A stretch of 64,000 nucleotides of DNA from Biscogniauxia marginata (Eukaryota > Ascomycota > Sordariomycetes > Xylariales > Xylariaceae), in the NCBI GenBank assembly GCA_022695795.1, contig MU404058.1, positions 851,868 to 915,867 on the forward strand. Direction: 5' to 3'. Shown here one piece after another: positions 1 through 12,969 of this stretch. A program made the translations under genes and the position numbers. Numbering within the stretch: position 1 is the stretch's first letter; every line of letters begins with the position of its first letter. Under the pieces are notes generated by a model. That model saw only the letters and a program-made list of their open reading frames with translations, did no database searches and was not told the origin of the DNA.

Positions 1-1115
1 ACAACAGACCGACCAGTAGCATGCGGGTACGAACCATCGAGGAAAATTTTCGTAGAAGGTAGATGTATCCTTTCATATATATTATCCTGTCCCATAAGTT
101 TCAACCAGATCCAAACTTGGGAATGTCGAGAAACACGAATATCTGCCTTTGATTCATTGCAGCCTTGTGCCACTCAAGCATAGAGTTCACGAGAGCAGTT
201 CAAGCCTATTAAAATTATATCATGAAGCAACGTGTAAACCTTCGGCACTTCAATGGATATACCTATATTTGTTATCGAATACGGCGACCTTCCTATGTCC
301 GTATCTCTGATAATAGAACCACAGGAACGAAAGAACGATGGCGACTGTGCAAGGGCAGGAGTCAATGGTTGGTCCTGGCTGTTGAGCCAGTCCCAAGCTA
401 GGATACTCTGGTCGTCCGAGATTTTGATGATTTCCTGTTGGAGCCTGATAAACGCCTTAGGCCCTTCACCGTATAAAAGAGGCATGTTGATATCAAAGAT
501 CCCGAGGAGGCAATATGCAATATCCTCTAAACGAGTAGTGGTACGGTCCGCAGCCCAGGACATCCTCTGAGCAATGGAATAATCCCAAATCTTCGACCGG
601 TCATTCAGAACTCTAATATGGATGCGGGTGATATCCGATATCAAACTCGCAAGGTCCTTTCGATCCCCAAGTACACCCCATTGACGGTCGAAAAACACCA
701 CCCGAGACGGCGCCAACAGCTCCTGGAGTGTCCATCCACGCGTGAACCAGCGGCTCTGCGCGAACGAATCTGGCTTCTGGTCCACATCATCAAGATACGC
801 ATAGCACACCTTCGCGTCATGATACCACGCGAACATGCTGTTGATAGCTTCGCTCAGCTCGGCCGAGCTGCGCTTGTCGATGCAGTTGGTATCACACCAG
901 AGCCAGGCGAGGCCGTCAGCCCGCGCGCGCCGGCAGGCCCCGACTATCTTGGCGTGACCGAACTTGCGCTCGACGGCGGCGGTGCCGCGGCGCTCCCACT
1001 CTTGGAAGGTGACCTCCTCGCCGGTCCAGGTATGCGAGAGGATCGCGTAAGGGGGCGTGTTGGCGCCGCCGAAGAACTCCTTGAGCTCGAGGGTCTTGAC
1101 GTCGATAAGGCGCAT
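1..1115 (-). pseudogene. HET-domain (heterokaryon incompatibility) gene, broken by TGA and cut by window edge
   Basis: Starts at ATG 1115 and reads 313 codons to TGA at 174-176. The N-terminus has the HET-domain signature: the start MRLIDV, AILSHTW near residue 25, an LWCDTNCIDK-type motif near 72-81, SRWFTRGWTLQELLAP near 121-136, then MSWAADR and the LLGIFDINMPLLYGEG block. HET domains trigger non-self recognition and cell death when incompatible hyphae fuse. After the TGA the same frame stays open for 57 codons to base 1 and still looks coding (QVWIWLKLMGQ), so the stop probably replaced an Arg CGA codon rather than ending the protein. The true 3' end lies outside the window. No intron is needed within the 313 codons. 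The HET assignment is firm; whether the gene is dead is inferred. Confidence 0.85.
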
Positions 1116-1841
1116 GATGGAGGTAGTGATGCGTTAAGGGGGTTTGAGTTGTTGGTAATACGAGAAACCCGCGAGTTGGTATGATAGGAGTCTGTCGGGG
1201 TGGTAGACGTTGACTTGGTAGTTGTTGCAAGTGCTGTTCCCGTGTATCGCTGTGAGCGAAGGATTCAGGGGTAAACGACTGACATGCCATAGCGAGCATC
1301 TTGTATATGAAGAAGTTGCTCTGTGGAAGTATAGCATTGGAAAGAAATTGGCGTATCGGATCTGCTGGACTCCCGAATACCTGTTAGCTGGCTCATATGT
1401 GACAGGTGAAAAAACCCATAGCTGAGAACTGAGATTCATAGATTAAGCTTGATCCAAACGATAGTTCCGATATGATACTTCCTAGATCTTCATCATAGTA
1501 GTCTAAAATTCGAAATGATATGAAGTGGGCAAGACCCTGTATATTTTTCTCTAGCCTTCCATGGGACGTCAATAAAGAGTGGGAACACAGATTTACATCT
1601 TCGCGGCTACTGAGATGTGATAGTTTTTGAAAAGCACCTGTATGACACTGGGCGGCGGTCGGATTTCGAAAATCGGATTTTGTCTTCATACTCCTCTGCC
1701 TAGACTCTCCAATGATCCGTCGCGTTGTCGCTAATCAGCTGTAATATATCACATGCAGCTGAAACTTTTCTCTAAGCCTCCCGGAAGACTACCCTCCCCC
1801 TTTGACATTATCATATCATCTTCAATACATGAGTCTTTCCT
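1116..1841. other. Intergenic, no gene seen
   Basis: Upstream of the HET gene and downstream of apm1. Short reading frames here lack family resemblance or splice structure. I see only promoter and 3' flank. Confidence 0.6.
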
Positions 1842-3385
1842 TCATACAGCATCGGGCAGCCGGACTGCGATGTCCCCTGACTGAGTAATGTACCTGACCC
1901 AAGGCAACGAAGGGTATTGCAACTAGTTCAAGAATTAGTACGTAGTGGCTGGAATATGATGACCATGGTTACATGACATACCTTGGGTTCCGTGATCTTC
2001 AGATATCGCACCTGGATACCGCTCGTGGTGAAGTAGGGAATCTCGAACTTCACTTGGATCGGCCTCTTGGCGCCCTTGCCGGCACTGACGCCACCCATAC
2101 TACCGCCGAACCCTCCGGTCATACCTCCTCCATGCTCGTCGTCTCCTCTTACACTGGGAAGCCCCAGTTCAGCTCGCATTAGGAACTCCTTACCACCACC
2201 AAACTGCTTGATCTTCCACACAATTGCGCTCTGCTCAGGAGCATAGTGAACACTGCCGATGTTAGTGCGGAATCTCGGTGAGTCGGCATCGTCGGGCACT
2301 GGAACAATAATCTCTACGTTGTTTGCCGTACTTCTCCTCTTGAACTGCGCCTTCGCCTTCAACATGTATTCGATTCTAGACCCGGAATGGCTCTCAACTA
2401 GACATTCGACCCAGATCAGGGGCTTGACTTGGGTGTTGAGTCGATAACTCATAAGCTCGAACTCGCCGTCGGGCGGAATAAAAGAGATGGTCCGATCGTT
2501 CTCGAAGCGCGATAACCGGACGCACTGGTGGAATTTGACATCCTCCATCTCGATCGCCTTGCCTCGTGTTGTTCGCCCTGTAGTTTCGAACATGACCTTG
2601 TCGTTCAGGCCCAGCCGCAGTTCCGGCATCCCGGATAGATAGCACTTCATCTTAATGGCACCAAGAATCTCGGATCGTAATACGTTGCCGTTCGCGGAGA
2701 CCAGTAGGTTCAAGCTCTCGACGACATCTAAAAATACTTCGTTCTTCCTGTATCTTATGCCCTCGGATCGCCACGACACAGCATTCGTAACGGCGATAGG
2801 CGGGCGCGCTTGCACTTCCAGCTTGTGCGACTCCTGGGTGATGTACTCTTGTAGGATCTTGGACTCGGTGGTCTGCGGGTAGCCGAAATCCATCATCTCG
2901 TCCAGTAGCTCGTATATGATGACGAAGTTGTCGCGAATCGATTCTTCCTCCAGCGCCTTGAAGTATTCCGTGAAGACCTCAACGACCTTGTGTAGGAAAA
3001 GGAGGATCTCAGCGGCATTGGTGTTTCGTTTCGTCAAAGCAAGTAGGTACAGGTTATTGTGTCGGATGTAGAGATACTACTAGCTGTCAGGATGGAACAT
3101 AATCCGGAGCAGGAGAAAACTGAATGGAAGTTGGGGGACGCACGTTAATGCCTTCGTGTGAGAAGCACGGCGGTACGGCAGACGACTCTTCTTCGGCTTC
3201 GCTAAGGAGGATGGGGAACTTCTCGACGGCGGACATGGGAATATCACCTCGGTAATTACGGGCAAGGAGGGTCTATTGCAATGAGCTATTGTTAGCACAC
3301 AACGCAGATTCTACGCCATCTCAGAAGCTCGAGTAACTGTTTATACCTTGCCCTTCAGGTCGAGAAAGAAGACTGCGGATGCCAT
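1842..3385 (-). CDS. apm1: AP-1 clathrin adaptor complex, mu subunit
   Basis: Medium chain of the AP-1 adaptor, which sorts tyrosine-motif cargo into clathrin vesicles at the trans-Golgi and endosomes. Four exons: 3385-3347, 3272-3144, 3076-1982 and 1922-1842, with introns of 74, 67 and 59 bp, all phase 0, giving 446 aa, the usual length. Exon 1 encodes MASAVFFLDLKGK. Exon 2 carries the longin-fold stretch ARNYRGDIPMS. Exon 3 continues with YIRHNNLYLLALTKRNTNA and then the mu-homology domain (about residues 160-446), including KMKCYLSGMPELRLGLNDK and IEYMLKAKAQFKRRSTANN. The last exon encodes LPWVRYITQSGD and ends in TGA. The start is the only ATG giving the conserved MASA N-terminus. Highly conserved and intact. 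Confidence 0.97.
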
Positions 3386-6300
3386 GATGTCGGTGTCGAT
3401 GAGGAATTCAGGAGAGCAAGACTAGGGGGTGCAATTGGCACCGAGGCCAAAGTATGAGTTTGGACGATACGTGCTCATGCGACCAAGACCATTGATAGGG
3501 AATATGCCGCACGATAAAAGTTGGAGGAGAACTGGTCGTCGTCGAGCGTCGAGTATCCGTATGGTATATTCCGGTATGTTTAATTTTGTATTTGTGATGC
3601 CTTCAAAGGGACACCGTCACACCCCACGTTGCTTGAAGTCGATTCGATACAATAGGGCCAAACCAAGCATTTAGCTACCTTACCTAAGGTCCGCTAAACT
3701 GTACCTAGCTTCCGACCCATTGCTTGGCTAGCCACACAAGCCACAGGCATTTGGAAGTGGAAACTGGAAACAACGTGGCTAGTGATACCTGCGAGAGTTC
3801 CATCTGTCACATGACCAGAGTGGCCTAGCTTGGATCCACTCCACCCATTTTCCTTCATGATGATTTTTTGAGTGGGAGAACTTTTCTTCTCTTCTTTCCT
3901 TCTTCAACGCGTCCATTAGACAGTGCAGCTCATTCATCTCACAACTGGTACCGGCATTCTGTCGGGTCTCCGACCGTGTTGCCATTGATGAAGTTAGCGA
4001 TTTCGCGACGCGGAGAAGGATTCCAATGACGGTGCCATAAGAGCTGCCCGAGCATTTTCTGCCGTATTGGTAGCATATTGTTGCTTGGGCGGCGTCAGAG
4101 GCACCATACATCTCACTCTGATATTCCCAGCTCGCTCGAGTAGTTCTTCATATTCCTCCTTCCTAACCTCGCTTCTCCTCGGATTGTCTTGGCTCTGAAA
4201 GAATGTGATGCCTTAGCCTTCAATACGAGTTCCATGCACAACGCCTTGGTAGGATTAAGCTCGACGTGTGCATGTGTGATCAACCTATGGAATACGGGCG
4301 CTTTGAGACTTGAGCAGATTCATCTACCGACATCTACGCAAAAAGGTAGGCACACTAACAACAATTGGTAGATACATACATGTGTTGGTTGGCAACTCAT
4401 CCCAATCAGCACTCTAGTCCATCTACCTTACGTTCACAATGTCACGATGTTCATTGGAGAAGGATGATGCTTTACTGGCTGGACCGCCAAGTTTCCCGCT
4501 TGGTACCCAGTTTAGAGTCTAACCTAGCTACCTCCCTACTTTGATTTCACATGGTCGGCAATTGATACCGTCACATGGAGTTCTTAATCCTCCCCTGTTA
4601 AGAAACTTGGCAGCTTGTGGTGGCAGGGTGGCCGAGGAGGCCCTGAAAAGCGTCGCAGCCTTCTAGCCATTGAGCTTGAATTTCCAAGTGGAACTCTGTC
4701 GCAACGATGCCGACTCCAATTGCTGCCGCGTGTTTATGCCACAAGAAGCTCGATATGTAGCTTGATGAGTTATTTTTCTCATGTCCTGCCTCATCAAACG
4801 GACACACTCAGTGTATGTTTGCGGATCGATCAGTTGGCTGCTGTTGGCATCGATGCCTTTCGATATGCAGTTAGCTCTCGACGTGAGAAGGAAGGGATGA
4901 GAAATTTTCATATGATTTTCAGTGATGAACCATATCTTTCCCCCTTTTCATCTTGTCTCTCTTTCTCTCTCTTCGAAAGTGGGTTCTCTCATCCTCCGTG
5001 TGCCTATTCTTTGGGTCGCCCTGCTTCTTCCCTGTCGGAAGCGAGGATGCAGGGGCTCCTAATGGCTGGGACCTTTAGAGCGGTCGATGGATTCTAGCGG
5101 CATGTGATCATATGGGCACTCCAGACAACGATGTTTGACACGTGCGTGTACCTCCTTGTCCCTTTTTATCATCGGCCCCCAGGTGCATCAGGTACGCGAG
5201 GTACATGGACACATCTAGGAGGTAAGTACCTACATACATCTTACACATTTTACTCTATTGGCAGGACGAGCTGACGGCATTCGGCACTAACACTTTGCAA
5301 CGCAATAGGAACCGCTGATCTTTCTAGCCTTTTTATTCCATTTCATCATCACCGCAGCATGCGTGTGATGAGTGCATGGTTTCCTCTCTCCTGTCTCTCT
5401 TGTTGTCAGAATCTACTTGCTGCCTTGAACAATTCATATGCGGTGCGCCCTGTCATCCCTGTGGCTTGCATTATATAGTAGCAGTATAGTACCTAATCAT
5501 AAGATTTCATACCGTACCAGTATACGTAGAGATATTTCCGTCTGATTATAACGAACGAGCTGCGAATGGAAGAAATCCTACGAGGCTCCAGAGGGTCACC
5601 GGTTACCATGCAGCCGTACCTAGTGCTTCTTTCACAAGCCGACGGTTGGGTTTCTTGGTACGGGTCGACAAGAATTTCTATCTTTGGGAGGCTCCTAGGG
5701 GAACATTTGATCCCGATCTAATCCACGAAATCCACTGTGTCCACCCTGAGACCCCCCCTGTAGCCTCGGACCCTGCAGCAGTGTTGCCCGCCTGACCAGA
5801 GGCGCGACCCAGTAGAGAGGCGCTGAAAGGTTGCGCCTCGTCAGCGCTTCGAAGTACCTCGTAGCACGAGTGGTACATCGCGTCTGTACATAGGACTTTT
5901 CACTCGATAAGTACCTACAGTACTGAAATCCCGTAGGGCACTGGTAGGTACCTCGTCGACGGAGAAAAGCCCCAAATCCGAAGGGCACCAACCTAAGTCC
6001 GCATATGTATTGTATTGTATCCCTTCTGTTCATCTATTTCCCACACAATTAACTACCTACTTACTATTCATAATTCTCACATTTTTATGATATTCCTACA
6101 GCCAATTGAAGAAAATCGGGATCGGAAGCGGCTTGTCTCGCATATACATACTTACAAGGTACCTATGTATTATCATACGCAATATTTGCTATCTTATGAG
6201 AGATCATCAATCATTGCTCACATATCTCATATTGCCTACCTACCTTAGACCAGACCAGACCAGACCACATACTACCTCGCATACATACCGACTTGTAACA

Positions 6301-6880
6301 TATTCCAATTTCCATTATCATCTGCCTACCCACCCGCATTTTGACTATTGCAACGGTACTCTGAAGTCTAACCTACTCCAATTACCTCTTTACTTCATCA
6401 CATACATACGGACTTCCTTCTGGTCCCTTCGCACCACCACCAATTGTCGTCGCTGCACTGTATACCCTAGCCGTGCGTCCGGCTCTCCTGCCAGTGTCGG
6501 TCTTGGTCTAGACGGTGGCTAGTACCTAACGACGAGTCATACTTAAGGTACAGCCAACGCTATTTGACGTCCACATACATAATATCCACCACCGAGGACC
6601 ACTTGTCGGCATTCCCACTCGCACCCGCGCCGGGTCTCTTTTTCTCCGTCTGCCTGTCTGCATCGGCGCGCGCCTATGTGCTCGTCATTTACGGTGCCAG
6701 GGCAGGAAGCAAGGGCAGGAGTGGAAAGAGAAGGAAAATCGATCGGGATCTAGCCGACTAGGTACGCAAATGATCGCATTCCGCCATTGCTAGCCAAAAG
6801 TGTCCACCCCCTCTAGACGGAGAGGCGCTTTCTGGCTTGGTCAGTGAGGTGAGATTAGACAGTGGTAGACAGGACAAGAC
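3386..6880. other. Long intergenic region / 5' leader of the Opi1-family gene
   Basis: About 3.5 kb between the divergent apm1 and opi1-type genes. Reading frames here are short, with no splice-linked or family-like proteins. Pyrimidine-rich stretches (near 4940-4980 and 5380-5400) and scattered CTACCTA/TAGGTA motifs (5180-6250) suggest promoter and 5' UTR. Several short upstream ATGs precede 6881. No tRNA or other RNA gene found. Confidence 0.55.
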
Positions 6881-8973
6881 ATGGAGCAGCCACCGTACAA
6901 TCACATGTCGCTCCCGCAGCGGACCCACGATCAGAAGCATGAGACCAAATCGCACGAGCACGAGCATGAGTATGAGTATGAGTACAAGCATGCGCACGCG
7001 CGTACTCTGCTCCAGCAACAGCAGCTCCAACAGCAGCAACAACAACTTGAACAGCAGCAGCAGCAGCAGCAGCACAGCCGGCCAGACCCCCGACACACGC
7101 TGCCGCCGTCCGACCCAACTGCGGCAATGTTCGACCGACTAGACCGGCCGTTTAAACTTCCATTATATCCTCCACCCTCCTACACGCAATCCCACGACCC
7201 TGCCGGACTAAACTTCCCTAATGCCCCCAAGACCGAACTTGCCCCCATCAAGCCCATGAGCGCCCAGAACGAAGAGAAGAGGACCAGCAACAGCCTCCCC
7301 TCCCTCTCGGCATTGACAGCATCGTCCGCTCCGTTGTACCCCCCGTCCCATCCGCCAGAACCAGCCTACTCGCCCCCGGCTCCCCCAGCGCCCCCTCCGC
7401 CGACCCATTGGCCCAGTCTCAACCCGCTGACCGCATACTACACGCCGAGTCATGTGCAGAATGCCGATTCGCCTCTACGCATGGATATAGACACGAGCAG
7501 CAATAGCGGTGTGAGCGCCGCATCGCCAGATCGCTTCCAAGATGGAAGGGCGAGCAGCGTCAGCCTCGACGACCCCGACGTGCGGATGGCCGCCGAGGCC
7601 CTAGGCGACCTGAGAGCAGGTCAGTTATCACCTATCGCCAACCCTTATTTTTATTGCTCCGATAAGGGGGGAATATGTCGTACTGACAAATGATTACTCG
7701 CATTGCAGATTTCGTGTCTTCTCCGCCCGGCAAGCACACGCCTCTGCCCGCATCGCCGCCGCACCCCCATGCGAACGGGCCTCGGCCAGAACCACTGATC
7801 TCATTACTGACGACCTCGCATCCCTTTCTCGCCACTACCATCGAGGGCGCCACATCCGCCTACAACAATTCCAAGAACTACTCGCCAAGATTCAAGACGA
7901 GCGCCGAATACGTCGAAGGCTATGTGATCCCTATCGCAAACACTGTCGGGTCGGTGGGTCGGGTGACGGGTGTCGAGGGCGGCGTCCGATGGTTCCTGAG
8001 TGGAGGAAATAGGCATAAGTCGCAGGGTTCAGATCTAGAAGCCGGCGACCAGGGCTCGAATAAGCGCAGGAAGGTTGGCAATGGTTCTATGAGCTTCCGG
8101 GAGAAGTCCCCCGAGCCCGAATCCGGTGTGCAAACTCCAAGAGCTTCTTCTCTGGATAACCCGCTAGACCGTCGACTGTCTGTCGCCAGCACCATTGACA
8201 CCCTGCCGGCCTACGATGAAGCACGGTCGCCCCCGTATGCCGAACACTTTGCACCACCCGAGACCCGCCCGCATAACGCAGCATGGCAGTCCCGCCTAAT
8301 CATGTCGACGTCAGGCCTCAGCATTGCCATGAGCGAGGAAAGCCTGCGGAGTCTGAAGTACTGCCTTAGCTGGCTTCGGTGGGCTAATGAGCACATTGGG
8401 AACGTGATCAATTCGTTAAAGCGAACCATGGAGAAGTATGAGCACGCCAAGTTGGAGCCTATAGATGGAGATCATCCGATGCAGGGTGTCTCTTCCAATG
8501 ATGAACCCGCGGACAGGCATCAGCTCGCGGCGAAGATCACCGATCTAAAGTCGGATGTCCTAAAGACTCTACAGGATGTAATCAACACCGTCAGCAGATA
8601 CGCCGGCGGTGCTCTACCAGAGAATGCACGAGAACTAGTTCGACGTCACCTTACTAGTCTGCCACAGCGATTTCGAGTTGCGAGCATGATGGGTAGCGAA
8701 GGCCAACAAGAGGGTCGTCGTACAGAAGTTAGCGAGGAGGAAGGTCGCGAGGCGCACGAGAAGGAGACACGCGAGAGCGCCCAACGAGTTCTAGTCCTAG
8801 CCAAGGAGGGCCTCGATATGATGTCCCAAGTGTCGGGCGTGCTGGACGGCACGATTGTGAGTGCCGAAGAATGGTGCGACCGACTGGGCCGGAGGAAGCG
8901 CGAACAGCGGGAAGATCTATTAGGAGTCTCGGCTATTCCTCAAGTCCCTCAAACTGATACGAAGATGAGTTGA
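6881..8973 (+). CDS. Opi1-family transcriptional repressor (CCG-8-like)
   Basis: Two exons, 6881-7619 and 7709-8973, joined across an 89 bp GT-AG intron (codon GAT split 1/2), giving 667 aa. The N-terminal 240 residues are low complexity: a His/Glu/Tyr-rich patch, a Gln run near residues 45-67, then Pro/Ser-rich sequence. Exon 2 carries the Opi1 domain: PLISLLTTSHPFLATTIEGA, then AYNNSKNYSPRFK and YVEGYVIPIANTVGS, and later SLKYCLSWLRWANEHIGNVI and VRRHLTSLPQRFRVAS. In yeast Opi1 represses inositol/choline-responsive phospholipid genes; the Neurospora relative is clock-controlled gene 8. The yeast role is family knowledge and the role here is inferred. The long leader fits a regulated gene. 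The C-terminus is charged and ends with TGA. Confidence 0.9.
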
Positions 8974-9781
8974 ATCGTGTAACAAAAATTGGAAAAGAAA
9001 AGTGGAGGCGTTCCAGGGGAGAAGGTAGAAAAAAAAGGAGAGGGAAAAAAACCACGAAAACCACGAAACGAAAAGGGCTAGGATACTCGAGGAATCCTTT
9101 ACGCATACACATATGCATACGCAGAGACACTGACGGATTTGACCAGAACAAAAATGGGGAAATAAACCAGAAAAAAAGGGACGATATTCGATGAAACCCG
9201 CTCTTTACTTACAGTGCACTTAGATGCCTACCACTCGGTCTTACTGGGCCTACGACGAAATCTTTTTCAATTTATCTTTTCTTGCTGTCATCAATCTTGC
9301 CAGAGATTCAGCTTATACCCATAGGGCAGAAGAAATACGGAGCGCCTCCTCCCAGCGTTTGCCTCTGCTTGCTTGCTTCTCTAGGAACATTTTATTTTAT
9401 TTTATTTTGTCCTTTGTATTTCTCTTTCGGAGCGATTGACCTAGGAATTTTCAAGTAGTTGGGATTCGATATGTGCTATATTATGGGTGAGGGCATCTAG
9501 GCTTCAAGAGTTCTCTCTTTCTGTCTTTACAAGGTTCTCCTGTGACGAAGACAGACGGCTGGGAAGCACTGTACTTGGTGTATTTTGCACATAGCATTCC
9601 TACCTACTTACATGTATTCCAGAGACAGTAAATAAATCGATTTTCCTCAAGGAACATAACTCACAGGAATTCAAACATGATTTGTTGCTCTTTTCACCAT
9701 GAGATCATCATTCACTGGTCCATCGTCCCTCGTCCCACAGGCCTGAGGCGATGCCTACCGACGATATCTTCTGTTGGTGAT
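8974..9781. other. Convergent intergenic region
   Basis: 3' flanks of the Opi1-family gene and the acetylesterase gene. A-rich then T-rich stretches (9000-9080 and 9390-9430) fit 3' UTR and polyadenylation sequence. No gene seen. Confidence 0.6.
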
Positions 9782-10649
9782 TTACAGTTTGGCAGGAAGC
9801 CCCAGCCTGATTTCATCGCTCAACGTCTCATTGGAGGTTATCCATTGCTTCAGATGGGCCTCCTTTTCGAGCAATAAATCGGCCAGTATGCGGCCAAAGA
9901 CCACACTTCCGTGATCATTGAGATGAGTTTTGTCGTCGGGTTTCAGATTGTATGCCTGCGCCGACTCGTTCCCAATCTTGTTTACGTAGTTCAAGCTGGC
10001 CTGGTTCAGGTCCAAGTATGTTGTTTTAGTAGCTTGAGCAGCCGCGATGGTGGCGAGCCGTTCATCATGCAGCGAATCCTCTGCTTCGTGCTCCGAGACG
10101 AAGTTGCGTCTCGTCAAAGAAGTCACCAGAAGCTATGAATAGGACCCATCAGCAACAAGACAATCATTCGCCACCTACCCGATTATGTAGAATATATCCA
10201 GGACTTACCGGTATTCCGCCTGCTTCCTTCACTTCCTTCGCCAAGTTTTCTAGGTTCTCCTGGAACTGCGAAAGCGAGATGTTCTTGTCCGGTTTCTGAT
10301 CATTATGTCCAAACTGGATTGTGACATACGTCTCGAAGGCATCCTTGTTGTCCTCGACCAGCTTCGTCACGTTTGCCCAGTCGCCGCCCTCGACGAAGCT
10401 GACAGTCGTCGCTCCATTATGACCGAGGTTGACTCCCCACGCCGGGTCCTTGAGGAACGAGAGGAAGCCGTTGCCCCAACCTCCGCCGCCTTCCGACTGC
10501 ACGGCCGTCGTGCTATCGCCGGCAAGGAAGAATGCGGGTGGCTTCTCTTCGCATGCCACGAGTGGGCTGGCCGCATTAACACTGGTAGATACCATGGCGA
10601 GGGCCAGGATAGTTGGCAGACAAGAAGGGGGGAACGACAGGGGCTTCAT
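9782..10649 (-). CDS. Secreted rhamnogalacturonan acetylesterase (SGNH/GDSL, CE12-like)
   Basis: Removes acetyl groups from rhamnogalacturonan I during pectin breakdown. Exons 10649-10209 and 10132-9782 flank a 76 bp intron (phase 0), giving 263 aa; the fungal enzyme is about 250. ATG 10649 gives a signal peptide of about 25 residues ending SVNA. Block I holds the nucleophile in GDST (Ser46). NLGHNGAT follows, then the oxyanion Asn in FGHND (Asn116), then the catalytic Asp214/His217 pair in DKTH near the C-terminus. All catalytic residues are present, and the splice join gives GGIPLLVTSLTRRNF, as in the family. Likely extracellular and possibly pectin-induced; I saw no clear regulator site. 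Confidence 0.93.
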
Positions 10650-12507
10650 CTTTGTCAAGGCAGGGCGGGAAATCTGTATAGTGACTTGTTATACCTAGCT
10701 CCACAGATTACCGCTATAAACCCCGAGCACCCATGCCCAGCTATATATATATATACGACTCGACACGGCCATCTAGCCATGCTGGATTTTCGTCATGCAG
10801 GGCCGCCACATGGATAAATCTTGGTCTATGCAGCACCTCGCGAGAATTCAACACCGAGTGTGCCCTGCCATTGTCCCCCAAATTCGGGGTTCCGGGTTGG
10901 TCCCGCATCAAATTGTATCCTCAATCAAGCTTACTTCAAGCCACCACCGCTCCTCCTGGGTCTCTTTTGAAGGATTTTTGGCTTGCATGTGTGTTACTTG
11001 ACTAGGCTTTCTTCAAACGAATACACCACCTCTAGTTCAATGAGGTACTTGTCGAGTCGGAGGCGTTGCATTAAAGCCATATTTTTGTCCTAGACACCCA
11101 TCTGTTCTTTCAACTGGGAAGAATAATTGTGACCTCTCCAAGGTTAAAACAGAAAGGATTTGTTCTATCAAAAGGGCACCAATAATAATTGAGGTTGCTT
11201 GTAGCATAATGAAGCGTTTTTCGTATAAGTTTAGTGTTAACCGAAGATAATACCCTCCCTTCAACTAACATGTCGTTTATCAGGAGCTAGTTATTCGATT
11301 TGTTTTAGGTAACCAGTTAGGTATCTATCCAGTCTTGAATGCTTCTTGAATTAATCGACAAAGTTGAAGCCAAATTCCACCAAGGTGAATCTATCTAGAT
11401 GGGGATTTCGCCATATCAAGAATGTGGATGACATTATCTATGCCTCCTCAGAAATGAAGGCTCGGTTCCTAGAAATATTCCATCTTCGCCTGTGTTGGTA
11501 GGTACGTACGTAAGTAAAAGCAAAGAACTAAACAAGTAAAGCAATTGGTGTGAGACGAGGTGTATTTAGTTGTCTAAGGAGGTAACTCTCTACCTGAGGG
11601 GATGTGTGATGAATGGTCCCTTATATACACATTAGGACCAGGACCCCCTGTAGATTGGTCATGCAACCACCAGCCTGTATGCATCTCATCCCGTTACACA
11701 GCTACTGACATTACTTGAAGTCACTTTAAAGTTGCCTCCCGTAATCATTGAGTAGAGTGGATCTTTAAAATACAGAGCCTACCGAGGGTATAAGCACTAT
11801 GTGGTCGCATTGCATATGGGCATGGATGATGCTGTGTGGAGGAGTAAGGCTAAGTATATCACACGAGTGGTATTTTTACATCCAAAACAGTCTCATTTTT
11901 TCTGTTCAGCTTTGCACTCGCGGCATCTTCACCGCTTCAAGCCTGTGGGTGATACAAGCTCTAGGTTTGAAGCGGTGGTGATGCATATGGGCCAGGAGTC
12001 TAAGGAATTGTAATATACACTCATGCAGGGAAGTAATGTCTATCAACAAGACCCGGATATCATATCTCAAAGGACAAAGGACTTTATCAGGCTTGACCAT
12101 ATTAGTCTGTTTTCCTTTGAACTCGGTGTCTCACTCGTGACAACACCACCTACCTTTGTTGTATCGGTAAAGCCTGTCAATAATAGCGCCCCTATATGAA
12201 ACAATCTCTTTAACCATGAGTTATCACACAGGGCTGTTGTTACATATGTACTAATAGAGAACATTCGATGGCAACAGTATTGTTTTTAGACACGCCTTAG
12301 GTTTCATTTCCACCTCTGGAAGAAACCCAGTATAAAGGCAGTGTCTATATTCAGTGTTCCGAATGTACTGAAAGACCCAGTACTCAAAGCCAGCTGCTAA
12401 ATGAACATATAGCTACGAGAACGCTAACGATTCCAGGCTTGCTAACTACAATTGCCAACTACCCCCATCCCTAGAGCCCAATCTTCTAACTTGCTGGTCA
12501 AGCGAAG
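10650..12507. other. Intergenic, no gene seen
   Basis: Begins with the acetylesterase promoter, which has a TATATATATATA run near 10741-10753. The rest (10.9-12.5 kb) holds only short frames without homology or credible introns. It may contain old decayed sequence, but I cannot assign it. Confidence 0.5.
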
Positions 12508-12969
12508 ATGTCTTCGGATAACTCACGTACAGGTTGTTCTTGTGATGAGGCCTCTAGAGCCAAGGCTTGGGCACGCCGCATTCTCGGTAATACCCCCGTC
12601 AAGGGAGCTTCTGGGAAATGTTCAAAGTGCGGGATTGCAGCCCATCGCGAGGGCATCTTAATTGAACATCCCCTGAGAAGGAATGTCCCATACATGGAGA
12701 AGGATGTTGCCGAGAATGTTCATTTGCCCTTCCGCCTTGCCCTCAACCGCTACATCTCTGGCCGCTGCGAGCTCGACTTCGAGAAGGAAAACTTGGTTAC
12801 TAATAGAGTTTATGCTCAGCTGGTGCTAGATGACAGCTCTATCGTTGATGACTTGCAGAACAAGTACGAAGGTGATTTTACGAAGTTGCCCAGTGATTTG
12901 CTCGAGACCGTGAATGGCATCATTGATGACCAGACTAAGCAAGTGCTCAAGGGCGATACAGCTAAGTAA
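12508..12969 (+). CDS. Small hypothetical protein with paired Cys motifs
   Basis: Single-exon frame of 153 aa from ATG 12508 to TAA. The N-terminal 45 residues contain CSCDEASRA and KCSKCGIAAHRE, that is a CxC and a CxxC, which could bind a metal but are too few for a named zinc finger. The remainder is charged and probably helical (FRLALNRYISGRCELDF, then NKYEGDFTKLPSDLLETVNG). I do not recognise a family. It stands alone between long intergenic stretches, so a young or lineage-specific gene or chance frame is possible. Codon use looks moderately coding. Confidence 0.45.
   Translation: MSSDNSRTGCSCDEASRAKAWARRILGNTPVKGASGKCSKCGIAAHREGILIEHPLRRNVPYMEKDVAENVHLPFRLALNRYISGRCELDFEKENLVTNRVYAQLVLDDSSIVDDLQNKYEGDFTKLPSDLLETVNGIIDDQTKQVLKGDTAK

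Noticed and set aside
618..1184. 188-codon plus-strand frame opposite the HET gene
   Set aside because: Shadow of the HET coding sequence; low-complexity composition and no family features.
3779..4111. 110-codon minus-strand frame upstream of apm1
   Set aside because: No conserved motif or splice partner; composition like the surrounding intergenic DNA.
4617..4700. tRNA-like start (CAGGGTGGCCGAG) suggesting tRNA-Leu or tRNA-Ser
   Set aside because: No matching T-loop (GGTTCGA) or closing acceptor stem follows.
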